From positions 1 to 64,000 of the forward strand of contig JAOAHF010000013.1 of the NCBI GenBank assembly GCA_026415355.1: a DNA stretch of 64,000 bases. The letters are read 5' to 3'. A program made the position numbers and the translations under genes. The notes below the pieces were generated by a model. That model did no database searches. It worked only from the letters and a program-made list of their open reading frames with translations, and was not told the origin of the DNA. Below, in pieces: positions 8,042-18,173 of the stretch; positions within the stretch are counted from its first letter, which is position 1, and each line of letters opens with the position of its first letter. Source of the stretch: Brevinematales bacterium. GTDB taxonomy: Bacteria > Spirochaetota > Brevinematia > DTOW01.

Positions 8042-10858
8042 ATGAATATACTTGCAAAAATTTTTGGCTCGAAGCACGAGAGAGATATTAAGAAGATAAA
8101 ACCTATTGTTGAAGAAGTTTCTAAACTTGAGAAAGAATATGATCAGCTGTCAAATAAAGAGCTAATTAAAATAGCATCCAACTTGAGGGATAAGGTTAAG
8201 AAGCAAGGGAAGGTTGAAAACGAAGATTTTATAGTAGGAGCAGCACTTGTTAGGGAATCTGCTAAACGTACTCTTGGAATGAGGCATTTTGGTGTACAGG
8301 TAATAGGTGGAACGGTTTTGTTTCAAGGTAAAATAGCTGAGATGAAAACGGGAGAAGGTAAAACATTAGTTGCGACTATACCTTTGTTTGTTGAGTCTTT
8401 GACGGGTAATAATGTTCAGTTGGTTACAGTTAATGATTATCTTGCTAGAAGAGATGCTGAGTGGATGGGGCCTATATATCTATTTTTAGGTGCTACTGTT
8501 GGAGTTATAAATCCAAACGATAAAAGTTATGTTATTAATTGGTTGGATTCGGAAAAGGTTAGATATGCCATTGAAAATGATTTAAGGGCTTGGCCTAAAG
8601 GGTATTTTACAGATGATATAATACAAGAAGATAAATTAAACAAAGAGGCATTAGATTACTATAAAGTCAAATTAGTTGATGCTACCAAAAAAGAGGCTTA
8701 TAGATGTGATATAACTTATGGTACTAACAATGAGTTTGGTTTTGATTATTTGAGAGATAATATGGTTTACAGACTTGAGGATAAAGTCCAGAGAGGGCAT
8801 TATTATGCCATAGTTGATGAGGTAGATTCTATTCTTATAGATGAAGCCAGAACGCCGCTTATTATTTCTGGTCCTTCTTTTGAAAACACTGAAATATACC
8901 TAAAAGCAGATAACGTTGCTAGAAAACTTAGACCTGCTAAAGTTGATGAGAAAAACAAACCTATCCCTGATACGGGAGACTTTGTAATTGAAGAGAAGGA
9001 GAAAAACGCCTACTTAACCGAAGAAGGAATGAAAAAAGTTGAAGAGATATTGGGTATGCCCGGACTTTTTAGTGCTGTTGATACCAAAAGTTTGATGTTG
9101 ATACATGCTATAAATCAAGCAATAAGAGCTCATTATCTTTTTAAACGAGATGTTGATTACTCTGTTGTTTCAGGTGAAATTGTGATAATAGATGAATTTA
9201 CAGGGCGATATATGTACGGTAGAAGGTGGAGTGACGGATTACACCAGGCTATTGAGGCTAAAGAAAAAGTGCCTATAAAACAAGAGTTTAGAACTCTAGC
9301 AACAATTACATTCCAAAACTATTTCAGAATGTACAAGAAACTTGCTGGTATGACAGGAACTGCAGAAACTGAAGCTGAAGAGTTTTGGAAGATATATAAC
9401 CTTGATGTCGTTGTTATTCCTACTCACAAACCAATGATAAGAGTAGATGCTAATGATAAAATATTTGCTACTGAGAAAGAAAAGTTTGAGGCAGTTGTTA
9501 AAGAAATAAAAGAATTGCATAGAAAAGGAGTACCTGTATTGGTTGGAACTATATCTGTTGAGAAATCTGAAATTCTTTCAAAAATGTTACATAAAGAAAG
9601 AATACCTCACAATGTTTTAAATGCTAAAAATCATGAAAAAGAAGCAAAGATAATTGCTGAAGCTGGCAAGAAATTTGCGGTTACAGTAGCAACTAATATG
9701 GCTGGTAGAGGAGTTGATATAAAATTAGGTGAAGGAGTTAGAGAACTAGGAGGATTACATGTTATTGGTACTGAAAGACATGAATCTAGAAGAATTGATA
9801 ATCAGTTACGAGGTAGATCAGGAAGACAAGGTGATCCTGGTTTCTCAAGATTTTATGTATCTTTTGAAGATGAGCTTTTGAGGCTTTTTGGAACAGATAG
9901 ATTGAAAAGACTTATGAGTATGATGAAGTGGGAGTACGGCCAGGAACTTGAACATCCATGGTTGACTTCTGCTATTGAAAACGCTCAGAAACGTGTTGAG
10001 AGATTTAATTTTGAAATAAGAAGATATCTCTTGGAATATGACAATGTCTTGAATGAACAGAGAAATCTAATCTATTCATTAAGAGATAAAATACTCTCCC
10101 TTAGTGATATTGAAAAAGTTGCAAAGAAAATGATATCGGACTTCTTCTTTGACAAAGAAGAGGAAGCTAAAGCAAGTGGTTTGTATTTTGGAATTGGAGA
10201 TATGGTGTATATTATCCAAAATGTGTTTTTATTTGATGTTTCCGAGGAGGAGATAAATAAGGAGATAGGTAATTTGGTTAAGAATGAAGAAAAATACGAT
10301 AGACTTGCTGAGATTTTGTATAATGCTATAAGTTTAAGATCAGGAGAGGGATTGCCTACGCAAGTTTTTCTTGAAGGTGTAAAGTTTATACTACTTAACA
10401 TAATAGATTCAAAATGGTTAGATCATTTAAATAAAATAGAAGAGCTAAGAGAAGGTATATCTTTAAGGTCATATGGAGAAAGAAATCCTCTTGTTGAATT
10501 CAAATTAGATGCGTATGAGGTTTTTCACAATACGATGAAAGAGATAAGATCTGAATTTTGCAGATTACTGTCTAGGATGAGGATATCATCTAGGACTAGT
10601 GATGAGATGGGATTGATACAGCTTGATAAAATTAACCTTAAACACGAAGAAGTAGGACAGTTTGAGGCTAAAAGTCCATTTGCTTCTGCTTTGGGAATGG
10701 ATAGACAATCCGAGAGTATAAAGTCAATTAAAAGACCTGGTCCAAATGATTTATGCTGGTGTGGAAGTGGTAAGAAATACAAAAAATGCCACATGGATGA
10801 AGATGTACGCAAAGATTTGGAAGCCTCAGGGATGATTTACATAAATAGACAAAAGTGA
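8042..10858 (+). CDS. secA: Preprotein translocase ATPase SecA
   Basis: Motor ATPase that drives unfolded preproteins through SecYEG. The 938-residue protein begins MNILAKIFGSKHERDIKKI, the usual SecA start; an upstream in-frame start at 7997 would add residues not seen in the family. Walker A lies in MKTGEGKTLVATIP (about 101-114), with DEVDSILIDEARTPLIISG, GTISVEKSE and TNMAGRGVDIKLGEG in the two nucleotide-binding folds. The C-terminus carries the zinc-binding tail CWCGSGKKYKKCH after RPGPNDL, which contacts SecB or the ribosome in other bacteria. A weak GAGG lies 11 bases before the ATG, and two candidate promoters lie further upstream. It is a single gene, followed after 84 bases by ruvA. 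Confidence 0.97.
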   Translation: MNILAKIFGSKHERDIKKIKPIVEEVSKLEKEYDQLSNKELIKIASNLRDKVKKQGKVENEDFIVGAALVRESAKRTLGMRHFGVQVIGGTVLFQGKIAEMKTGEGKTLVATIPLFVESLTGNNVQLVTVNDYLARRDAEWMGPIYLFLGATVGVINPNDKSYVINWLDSEKVRYAIENDLRAWPKGYFTDDIIQEDKLNKEALDYYKVKLVDATKKEAYRCDITYGTNNEFGFDYLRDNMVYRLEDKVQRGHYYAIVDEVDSILIDEARTPLIISGPSFENTEIYLKADNVARKLRPAKVDEKNKPIPDTGDFVIEEKEKNAYLTEEGMKKVEEILGMPGLFSAVDTKSLMLIHAINQAIRAHYLFKRDVDYSVVSGEIVIIDEFTGRYMYGRRWSDGLHQAIEAKEKVPIKQEFRTLATITFQNYFRMYKKLAGMTGTAETEAEEFWKIYNLDVVVIPTHKPMIRVDANDKIFATEKEKFEAVVKEIKELHRKGVPVLVGTISVEKSEILSKMLHKERIPHNVLNAKNHEKEAKIIAEAGKKFAVTVATNMAGRGVDIKLGEGVRELGGLHVIGTERHESRRIDNQLRGRSGRQGDPGFSRFYVSFEDELLRLFGTDRLKRLMSMMKWEYGQELEHPWLTSAIENAQKRVERFNFEIRRYLLEYDNVLNEQRNLIYSLRDKILSLSDIEKVAKKMISDFFFDKEEEAKASGLYFGIGDMVYIIQNVFLFDVSEEEINKEIGNLVKNEEKYDRLAEILYNAISLRSGEGLPTQVFLEGVKFILLNIIDSKWLDHLNKIEELREGISLRSYGERNPLVEFKLDAYEVFHNTMKEIRSEFCRLLSRMRISSRTSDEMGLIQLDKINLKHEEVGQFEAKSPFASALGMDRQSESIKSIKRPGPNDLCWCGSGKKYKKCHMDEDVRKDLEASGMIYINRQK

Positions 10859-10942
10859 GATTAATGGAAGTATGTTTCTGTAATTGAGTTTGAAAATGAG
10901 AAATATAGATGTGTAATTATTAGAATTCTGAACAAAGAATCT

Positions 10943-11527
10943 ATGATTGATTATATAAGGGGTGTTGTTGTTGAAATAGATGAAAGTAGAATAATACTTG
11001 AAGTTAATGGTATTGGTTATTCTATTTTTTTTCCTTTCAGAGAATTGTCTAGTATTCAAAAGAACGAAGAGTATAGAGTGTATGTTTATAAACATATTTG
11101 CGAAAATGGAGAAGAGTTGTATGGTTTTCTTGACAGAGATAGTAGGAAAGTTTTCTTAGCGCTTATGGATGTTAATAGTGTGGGACCTAGGCTTGCTTTT
11201 AGGATAATATCGAGTTTGTCTCCTCAAGATATTGTTAGGGCGGTTATTAGTGGTGGTGTTGATAGTTTAACTTCAATTAAAGGAGTAAGTGAAAAAACCG
11301 CAGAGAGAATTATAAGTGAACTTAAAAACGCTATTCATAAGTTAGGTATAAAGGTTGAAGGTGAAGAATCAAACTTTGATGATCTTGTGAAAGCATTAAG
11401 GAGTTTAGGATACAATCAGAATGAAATTCTGACGGCAATAAACAAAGCAAAACAAATCAACCCTAAATTGCTGTCACTTGATATTTCTTTGGCTTTGCAA
11501 ATATGCCTACAAGTAATGCGAAAGTAA
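10943..11527 (+). CDS. ruvA: Holliday junction DNA helicase subunit RuvA
   Basis: RuvA binds four-way junctions and recruits the RuvB motor for branch migration in recombinational repair. The 194-residue protein has the OB-fold start MIDYIRGVVVEI with GIGYSIFFP, then HhH motifs in VNSVGPRLAFRIIS and IKGVSEKTAERIISEL. The C-terminal domain III (about 148-194, with LVKALRSLGYNQNEI) contacts RuvB. The length is standard. No Shine-Dalgarno is visible. ruvB and ruvC are not in the window, so the genes are dispersed. Confidence 0.95.
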   Translation: MIDYIRGVVVEIDESRIILEVNGIGYSIFFPFRELSSIQKNEEYRVYVYKHICENGEELYGFLDRDSRKVFLALMDVNSVGPRLAFRIISSLSPQDIVRAVISGGVDSLTSIKGVSEKTAERIISELKNAIHKLGIKVEGEESNFDDLVKALRSLGYNQNEILTAINKAKQINPKLLSLDISLALQICLQVMRK

Positions 11528-11586
11528 ATTCTCTTTGTTATTCAGGTAATTTGAAATAGGATTTCTTTGAATTTATTATAGAGATT

Positions 11587-13164
11587 ATGAAAAATAAGAG
11601 CATTCTTGAGGTTGTCTTTGAAGAGAAGGTAGTAGTTTATGCTATGTTACCATTTCTTATATCGTTTTCTTTTTTTGGTATTATAACTGAGGTCGTTAAG
11701 AAATTAAGTAGTTTTCAATCTCCTTTTTTTTATTGGTATCCTATTTATTTTGTGTTTATAATACCGTTTTCTATATACACTAACTCATCAATGTTTGCTG
11801 GTGGTAAATTTATAAGGAGTATATTTGAGACACTTTTTGAGATTTTGCTTCTACTGGTTTTTAACTTTATTTTTCTTAAGGGATTCAGTTTTGAGAGAAA
11901 CATAGGAATGTTTTTGGATATAAATTTTGGGATTTCTGTTTTGTTTTGGATGATGTTAAGAATTTACAATGGACATATCGTTAGGATATTAAACTTTCCA
12001 TATGAAGTTTTGACTATTACTGCAAACTCTTTGGCTATGAACTCAAATATTGAGGAAGTATTTGAGGAGAAATTTTTTGAAAAAAAAAGTGTAAAAAATG
12101 CTATTAAGTCTCTTTTTGCTACATTAATTATTTCAGTTTTCATTCTTTCAATAAGTCTTATACTATCCAAGAGTAATATTATAACAATTTCTTATGTTGT
12201 TGTTTTTGTTCTAGCATCAGCAGTTCTTATTATTAATATTTCAAAGGTATTTTTAGTTGAAGATGCTTTTGTAAAGAAGATCCAGATTAACAATATAGAC
12301 TTCATGAATTTTATTACGAAATTTTCTTTTGTTTCAATTATAGTGGTTATTATTTCTTCTATAGTGTTATCGTTTAATGTTTACCTTGTTGTTAGTAATA
12401 TTTCGGCCGTTATTAACAGTTTTGTAAGTAAAAGTTTGAGAGATGTAATTAATAACGAACAACACATAAACGAAGAGGAAATTAGAAAAATACGAGAGAG
12501 GCTTATGAGTGAGAGTATAACAAATGAATTGAGTGTCCAGACTAATGTAAGATCAGTGCAGACTGGTAGAAACATAGGTTGGGGGTTATTTCTGTTTCTA
12601 TTACAAATTTTGTTTTTTGGATTGTCTTTGATTATTGTTATAGGATTTATACTCAAAAAGTTGTTTGGAGTTAAAGATATACCTATATTGAGTTTTTTCG
12701 TCAAGGTTTATGAGATTTTTGTATATTTTGTTGGTAAGATATTTGATGGAATTCGTAGACTTTTTTTACTTTTATTTTACAGAAAGAGAAAGTATTATAT
12801 TCCAGAGCAGCTAGAGGAAGAGTTGCTTAAAGTTATGCAAGTTCAGAGAAATGAGATTTCAGAAGAAAAAGTAGAAGAGATAAAAACCATAGTGAGAATT
12901 TTTATAGATATGCTTTCGTATACTTCTTATGTATTACCATATCGCAGGTCTATGGGTGTTGAAGAATACTGTGATAGCCTAAAGAATTTTTTACCAGAAT
13001 TTTCAAAGCATTTGGAGTTTATCTCTGAAATTGTAAATGAAAGTAGGTACAGTAATCATTTGTTACCCCCTTCTTCTGTTGAAGAGTTCAAGAAAAAAGT
13101 AGATGAGATTATATCAAAGATTAGGATTAGAATTAAGGTTGTTGAAGATTTTAGAGGTGCATGA
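11587..13164 (+). CDS. Integral membrane protein with C-terminal DUF4129-like domain
   Basis: A 525-residue membrane protein of unknown function. It has about four hydrophobic segments in the first 150 residues, two more near 175-270, an extracytoplasmic stretch around 270-330, and another membrane segment near 335-360. The cytoplasmic C-terminus includes YRRSMGVEEYCDSLKNF and ISEIVNESRYSNHLLPP, resembling the DUF4129 module (small four-helix domain) found in transglutaminase-like membrane proteins. No transglutaminase domain is present. It lies 59 bases after ruvA and 83 bases before the cyclase. The DUF4129 match is by eye on a short motif. Confidence 0.6.
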   Translation: MKNKSILEVVFEEKVVVYAMLPFLISFSFFGIITEVVKKLSSFQSPFFYWYPIYFVFIIPFSIYTNSSMFAGGKFIRSIFETLFEILLLLVFNFIFLKGFSFERNIGMFLDINFGISVLFWMMLRIYNGHIVRILNFPYEVLTITANSLAMNSNIEEVFEEKFFEKKSVKNAIKSLFATLIISVFILSISLILSKSNIITISYVVVFVLASAVLIINISKVFLVEDAFVKKIQINNIDFMNFITKFSFVSIIVVIISSIVLSFNVYLVVSNISAVINSFVSKSLRDVINNEQHINEEEIRKIRERLMSESITNELSVQTNVRSVQTGRNIGWGLFLFLLQILFFGLSLIIVIGFILKKLFGVKDIPILSFFVKVYEIFVYFVGKIFDGIRRLFLLLFYRKRKYYIPEQLEEELLKVMQVQRNEISEEKVEEIKTIVRIFIDMLSYTSYVLPYRRSMGVEEYCDSLKNFLPEFSKHLEFISEIVNESRYSNHLLPPSSVEEFKKKVDEIISKIRIRIKVVEDFRGA

Positions 13165-13247
13165 GAATAGTTTAATTTCGCTTTAGTAAAGGTAGGTTTT
13201 TTGACAAACATGTACTATTCCTTTCATACTTTTGACAATAAGGTGAA

Positions 13248-14888
13248 ATGTTGAAGAAAGTAGGTAATGTAAGGATAAAATCAATCCCTATTAGGATTGC
13301 TATAATACTTTCAATATTTATTTTGTTTTCAAATTTGTCTACGAATTATATAAATTTAACTCTAAACAATATTGAGATAGTAAGTCAGTCAAAAAAAATC
13401 TTAGCTAATGATCTTAGAAACATATACAATTATGCGAATAATCAATACGATTTGTACGAATACACTGGCAGTTTTGAGAAAGCATATTCTAATATAGTTT
13501 TAAGGAGTATGAATACATTTGAAAAGCAAAAATCTGTTTGTATAGGTATCTCTAATGGTGTGGTGTTGTTTGCTGCTTCAAAGTTTGAGATAACGAATAT
13601 AAGAGGTATTAGTTTGAGTGGTAATGATGGTACTATAAGTTTTGAGATAAATGGTAATAGGTATTTTGGATTTTACAAATATAGTCCAAAATTTGATGCT
13701 TATATAATAAGGGCCGAAGATGAAAGTGAATTTTATGATGAGTCAAGGAGGATATTTCTAAATATATCTCTAATAGTGATAGCTTTAACAGTTATACTTT
13801 TCATATTTGGATTAGTTGTTGTGTTTTATGTGCTAAGCTATATAAGCAAGATAACCAATTCAATACTCGATATGCTCAAGAAGCAAGAACTTGGTATTAT
13901 AGATGTTGGTAAATCTGATAATAATGATATAACATTCTTAGCGGTTGCTTTCAATTCATTATCATATTTGATAAATACCTTGCTTGAGATTTTTAAGAAG
14001 TTTGTTAATAGAGATGTAGTAATTAAAGTTTATCAAGAAAAGGAAGTTAGACTTGAAGGACACACAAAAGAGTTATCGATATTGTTTTCAGATATAAGAA
14101 ATTTCACTTTTATGACAGAAACTTTAGGAAACAACATAATAAACCTTCTTAATCTACACTATAGTAGTACTATTTCAAGAATAGTACACAATAATGGATC
14201 TGTTATATCGATAATAGGAGATGCACTATTGGTTGCGTATGGTCTCATAAGTGAAAGAACGAAATCTTACGATGCTATAAAATCTGCGTATGATATCCAG
14301 AGAGCAGCGAAAGTAATTAGAGATGATATGGTTAGAATGAGAAATGATATCATATCAACCAAAGGTTATTTAACAGATGAAGAAGATAAGTTGTTTAGAG
14401 CTATTATGATAGAAGTTGGAGTAGGTATTGATGGTGGGGAAGTTTTTTATGGTAATGTTGGTTCATACGAGAGGATGACTAATACTGTTATTGGAGATAG
14501 TGTTAATTCGTCATCTAGACTTGAAGGTCTTACAAAGTTTTATAAGCTCCCTGTGATTGTCTCAGAGTATGTTAAAAACGATACAGAGAGTATGCCTTAC
14601 TATAGAGGAGATATAATATTCTTTGAGATAGATACCGTGGTTGTGAAAGGTAAAAAAGAGCCTAGAAGAATATATCTTCCTGTATTCAGGGAAGACTTAA
14701 CAGAGGATATTGAAAAAAACTTTGAGTTATTTAGCAAAGGCCTTAAATTATACTATGAAGGTAATTGGAAAGAAGCAAATATTCTGTTTAATTCTGTTAA
14801 GCTTCCGTTTATTGATGTGTTTATTGATAGAACAAAAGGTAATCCACCTTCTAACTGGAGTGGTGTATGGGAGATGAAAGAAAAATAA
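13248..14888 (+). CDS. Membrane-bound class III adenylate/guanylate cyclase
   Basis: A 546-residue receptor-type cyclase. It has a membrane segment near 17-40, an extracytoplasmic sensor region to about 170, a second membrane segment near 172-200, a HAMP-like linker, and the catalytic domain from about 265. Metal-binding Asp282 (FSDIRNF) and Asp325 (IGDALLVAYG) are present, as are transition-state Asn420 and Arg424 (VNSSSR). The purine-selecting pair is unusual: Thr413 occupies the Asp/Thr position, but Ser321 replaces the lysine four residues before Asp325. Adenylate specificity is therefore uncertain. The 3' end overlaps the next gene by 22 bases. A C-terminal extension of about 80 residues follows the catalytic domain. 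Confidence 0.88.
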   Translation: MLKKVGNVRIKSIPIRIAIILSIFILFSNLSTNYINLTLNNIEIVSQSKKILANDLRNIYNYANNQYDLYEYTGSFEKAYSNIVLRSMNTFEKQKSVCIGISNGVVLFAASKFEITNIRGISLSGNDGTISFEINGNRYFGFYKYSPKFDAYIIRAEDESEFYDESRRIFLNISLIVIALTVILFIFGLVVVFYVLSYISKITNSILDMLKKQELGIIDVGKSDNNDITFLAVAFNSLSYLINTLLEIFKKFVNRDVVIKVYQEKEVRLEGHTKELSILFSDIRNFTFMTETLGNNIINLLNLHYSSTISRIVHNNGSVISIIGDALLVAYGLISERTKSYDAIKSAYDIQRAAKVIRDDMVRMRNDIISTKGYLTDEEDKLFRAIMIEVGVGIDGGEVFYGNVGSYERMTNTVIGDSVNSSSRLEGLTKFYKLPVIVSEYVKNDTESMPYYRGDIIFFEIDTVVVKGKKEPRRIYLPVFREDLTEDIEKNFELFSKGLKLYYEGNWKEANILFNSVKLPFIDVFIDRTKGNPPSNWSGVWEMKEK

Positions 14889-16210
14889 GTGATCCTAAAG
14901 AAATAGTTAACCGAATGCTCAGTAATAACATAAGATCAAGAGGAGTGGGTGATGCTAGATACAACTTGGAGAAAGAATTTGAAAAGACTAAGAGTAACAA
15001 GAGTTATATAATACCTGTGTTAATCATATCTTTTTCAATACTATTTGCTGTTATTTATTTGATTACGGGCAATATCTCAGAATTATCTTATGATATGACG
15101 GTAGGACAGAAAGAGCTTAAGGAAATATCTGCAGAGGATATAGTTAATAGGTATTATGATGTACTGTTATCTATTGAGAGTTTGAACAGTGAAGTTTCGA
15201 AACTCAAGATATTTAGAGAAATTGAAGTTAAAAGAGAAGTAGCAGTTTTGAGTAATAGTATCTCAATAACTCTTTTTAGAACTGATGTTCCTGAAAATGT
15301 GAAAAGTAAATTGATTCAAGATACCGTTTTGGAATTTTATTCAAAAGTTGAAGATATAAGTAACAGATACTCAAATCTGATATACCAGAAGCAAACAAAT
15401 ATACAGTTTTTGAAGAGCTCTTTGAAAGAGCTTAAGTCAAAACTATCTCTTTTACCTCAAGATGTACTTTCTTCATATAAGAGGGTAGTTGGTATAGAAA
15501 TTGATAAAACTAGGAAGTATTATGAAAATGTTGTAAGGTCTCTCATTTCAAAGTATCAGGATTATTTATCATATCAGGAAAGGTATGTATATGACCTTAC
15601 TGAGACATTGATATTGAGATATAACCCAGTGATTACAAATCCTAGAATAATAAGTGTTCTCGATGAAGTTGAGTCTAGTAGATATAATCCAAGAATTATT
15701 TACAGTTTGCCGCTGATTGATAGTGAGCTTTCTAACTATGCTTTAGATATAGTTAACAAGACTATGAATATGAGGATTCTTTTTGAAGAAATATCAAAAA
15801 TACCGTTTACTAATTCACTACCTAAATTGTTCGAAAAGCAAGAGGATTTGTTTGATGATTTACTGAATCTTTATCATAGTTTGATAAGGAGGTATCTTGA
15901 ATACTTTATAAAGGCCAATACCGCTTTACTTCTTAAAGCTAATAGTCTCGAGTATTTCGTAAGGACGCTCGTAAAAAATACCAAGGGCATTGATGGATTG
16001 GTTGTAGATAATAGAGATCCTTCAAATATAACCGTTGCGTTAAAAGAAGATTATTCTAACGATTCATACAATTTTTCTCTTTACCGTCAGGGTAGGTTTA
16101 TAGGTTACGGAACTCTAGTTCTAGTGACTAATAGGTACATCGTAAAAGATTTTACTTTTGTAACAAACGAAAAAATATTGCTTATGGATGGGGTTGTAAT
16201 AACTAAGTAA
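14867..16210 (+). CDS. Single-span membrane protein with extracytoplasmic coiled coil, unknown function
   Basis: The family is not recognised. The 447-residue protein has a charged cytoplasmic head of about 45 residues, then a membrane segment (IIPVLIISFSILFAVIYLIT, about 45-64). A long helical, Leu/Lys/Glu/Ser-rich extracytoplasmic region follows, with coiled-coil character around 85-260. The C-terminal 60 residues look beta-rich (FSLYRQGRFIGYGTLVLV). The start codon lies inside the cyclase gene, 22 bases before its stop, so the two are probably coupled and may work together, for example as a periplasmic sensor or stalk. That link is inference only. Confidence 0.7.
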   Translation: MGDERKISDPKEIVNRMLSNNIRSRGVGDARYNLEKEFEKTKSNKSYIIPVLIISFSILFAVIYLITGNISELSYDMTVGQKELKEISAEDIVNRYYDVLLSIESLNSEVSKLKIFREIEVKREVAVLSNSISITLFRTDVPENVKSKLIQDTVLEFYSKVEDISNRYSNLIYQKQTNIQFLKSSLKELKSKLSLLPQDVLSSYKRVVGIEIDKTRKYYENVVRSLISKYQDYLSYQERYVYDLTETLILRYNPVITNPRIISVLDEVESSRYNPRIIYSLPLIDSELSNYALDIVNKTMNMRILFEEISKIPFTNSLPKLFEKQEDLFDDLLNLYHSLIRRYLEYFIKANTALLLKANSLEYFVRTLVKNTKGIDGLVVDNRDPSNITVALKEDYSNDSYNFSLYRQGRFIGYGTLVLVTNRYIVKDFTFVTNEKILLMDGVVITK

Positions 16211-16354
16211 TTTTGAGATACTGTAAGAATTTTGTAGATTATTCCTAGAAATTTTGTTGATACTTTGGAATTTTTTTAGATTATATATTTAGAGAGTTTT
16301 GTATGATAAATTTGAATTAGTTTGGTGTTTATTATTAAATTTAATACTCAAAAT

Positions 16355-17581
16355 ATGAAAAAGTATAAGATACTTAAAAAAACCAGATTAGGGCAGATTA
16401 TTGAAGAAAAAGATGAGGAAAGTACAGTAGGGCTTACTAAGACTGAAATTGTAAAGATTTTTCCTGATGGACTTGAGTTGGAATCTGGTGCTTTATTACC
16501 TGGTCCTATTGAGGTTGCGTACGAAACCTATGGTACTCTGAATGAAAACAGAGATAATGTTATATTAGTATGTCATGCTTTATCAGGTTCTGCTCATTCA
16601 GCTGGGTATATGAGAGAGATAGAAAATGGTGTTTTGGATGGTAATACTGAAGGATGGTGGGAGGATGTTATAGGACCTAACAAAGGTATAGATACTAAGA
16701 AGTATTTTGTTATTTCTTCAAATTTTCTGGGTAGTTGTTATGGTACTACAGGTCCTGCTTCAATAAATCCAAAAACTGGAGAAATATATGGTCTTTCATT
16801 TCCTGTTATAACTATTGGTGATATGGTTAAGGTTCAAAGGGAACTGTTGAGATATTTAGGAATAGATAAAGTTGTTTCTGTGGTTGGTGGTTCAATGGGA
16901 GGTATGCAAGCTTTAGAGTGGTCTTTGATGTATCCTGAGATCGTTGAAAGTGCTATTGTTATAGCAGCGACTGCTAATTGTTCTGCTCAAAATATAGCAT
17001 TTGACGCAGTAGGGAGAAATGCTATAATGTCTGATCCTAATTGGGCTCAGGGAGATTATTACAAAAAGAACACTTTTCCTTCAAAAGGCTTAAGTATAGC
17101 AAGAATGATAGGTCACATAACTTATCTCAGTGGTGAGTCGATGGATGTAAAGTTTGGTAGAAAATTTATAAACGATAAAACGTACGATGTAGATGAGTTT
17201 GATTTTGAAGTTGAAAGTTATCTAGGGTATCAGGGTGAAAAGTTTGTAAAAAGATTTGATGCAAATTCTTATCTTTACATAACCAAGGCTATGGATTACT
17301 TTGATCTACCTCAGAAGTATGGTGATGGGGATCTAAAAAAAGCATTTAGAAGAGCAACTTCGAGATATTTGTTTATATCGTTTTCGTCTGATTGGCTTTT
17401 TCCACCACAAGAGTCTATTGAGATGGTTTCTGCTCTTATATCTCTAAATAAAGATGTGTCTTACGTAAACATAGAGTCAATACATGGGCATGACTCATTT
17501 TTGGTTGATACAGAATTTGAAAGCAAAGTTATAAAAGCTTTTATTGATTCTGTTTATGAGAAGAAAGAGTTAGAGAGATAG
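16355..17581 (+). CDS. metX: Homoserine O-acetyltransferase
   Basis: Acetylates (or, in some members, succinylates) homoserine, opening methionine synthesis. It is an alpha/beta-hydrolase protein of 408 residues with LESGALLPGPIEVAYETYG and LVCHALSGSAHSAG. The nucleophile elbow is in GGSMGGMQALEW, and the catalytic His is in IHGHDSFLVD. FLGSCYGTTGPASINP is typical of MetX. The ATG at 16355 is preferred; an upstream TTG at 16322 would add 11 atypical residues. Neither has a visible Shine-Dalgarno. No SAM riboswitch was recognised upstream. metW begins one base after the stop codon. Acyl-CoA preference cannot be fixed from sequence. Confidence 0.94.
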   Translation: MKKYKILKKTRLGQIIEEKDEESTVGLTKTEIVKIFPDGLELESGALLPGPIEVAYETYGTLNENRDNVILVCHALSGSAHSAGYMREIENGVLDGNTEGWWEDVIGPNKGIDTKKYFVISSNFLGSCYGTTGPASINPKTGEIYGLSFPVITIGDMVKVQRELLRYLGIDKVVSVVGGSMGGMQALEWSLMYPEIVESAIVIAATANCSAQNIAFDAVGRNAIMSDPNWAQGDYYKKNTFPSKGLSIARMIGHITYLSGESMDVKFGRKFINDKTYDVDEFDFEVESYLGYQGEKFVKRFDANSYLYITKAMDYFDLPQKYGDGDLKKAFRRATSRYLFISFSSDWLFPPQESIEMVSALISLNKDVSYVNIESIHGHDSFLVDTEFESKVIKAFIDSVYEKKELER

Positions 17582-17582
17582 T

Positions 17583-18173
17583 ATGAGAAGGGATTTGGAA
17601 ATAATATCTGAAATAATATCTTCGGGGGCAAGAGTGTTGGATTTGGGGTGCGGAAATGGAGAGTTACTACTGTATCTTAAGAATAAGAAGTCAATATATG
17701 GTTTAGGAGTTGAAATTGATGCAGAGGAAGTTAGAGAATGTTTATCTAAGGGGCTTAATGTTATACAGTATGATATAAATAGAGGATTAAATTTTATAGG
17801 TGATGATGCTTTTGATTATGTGGTTTTGAGTAAAACAATACAACAGCTTAAATCTCCAGGCAAACTTCTAGAAGAAGTGTTGAGAATATCTAGGAACGCT
17901 ATTATAAGTTTTCCAAATTTTGGTAACATTAAAGTTAGAACTTATCTACTGTTTAGAGGACAGATGCCAGTTACATCTGAACTACCATATTCTTGGTTTG
18001 ATACCCCAAATATTCATCTTTTTACTCTCAAAGATTTTGTTAATCTATGTAGGATAAAAGGAGTAAAAATTGAAAAAATAATACCTATAACAAAATTTGG
18101 ATGTAAAAGTATGATAATTAATTTACTTCCTAATCTTCTTGCTGAAGAAGTGATAGTAGTTGTTAGGAAGTAG
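17583..18173 (+). CDS. metW: Methionine biosynthesis protein MetW
   Basis: Methyltransferase-fold partner of MetX in many proteobacteria and some spirochaetes, needed for full homoserine acetyltransferase function. The 196-residue protein has the SAM-binding-type motif RVLDLGCGNGELL near residue 18. It also has the family blocks VVLSKTIQQL, AIISFPNFGNIKVR, LPYSWFDTPNIHLFT and DFVNLCRIKGV. The start lies one base after the metX stop, a classical metXW pair. It ends 117 bases before rplK, and the strong rplK promoter sits in that gap. Confidence 0.93.
   Translation: MRRDLEIISEIISSGARVLDLGCGNGELLLYLKNKKSIYGLGVEIDAEEVRECLSKGLNVIQYDINRGLNFIGDDAFDYVVLSKTIQQLKSPGKLLEEVLRISRNAIISFPNFGNIKVRTYLLFRGQMPVTSELPYSWFDTPNIHLFTLKDFVNLCRIKGVKIEKIIPITKFGCKSMIINLLPNLLAEEVIVVVRK

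Noticed and set aside
16211-16354. SAM riboswitch or T-box before metX
   Set aside because: No SAM-I/SAM-II core, T-box sequence or terminator hairpin could be found in the leader.
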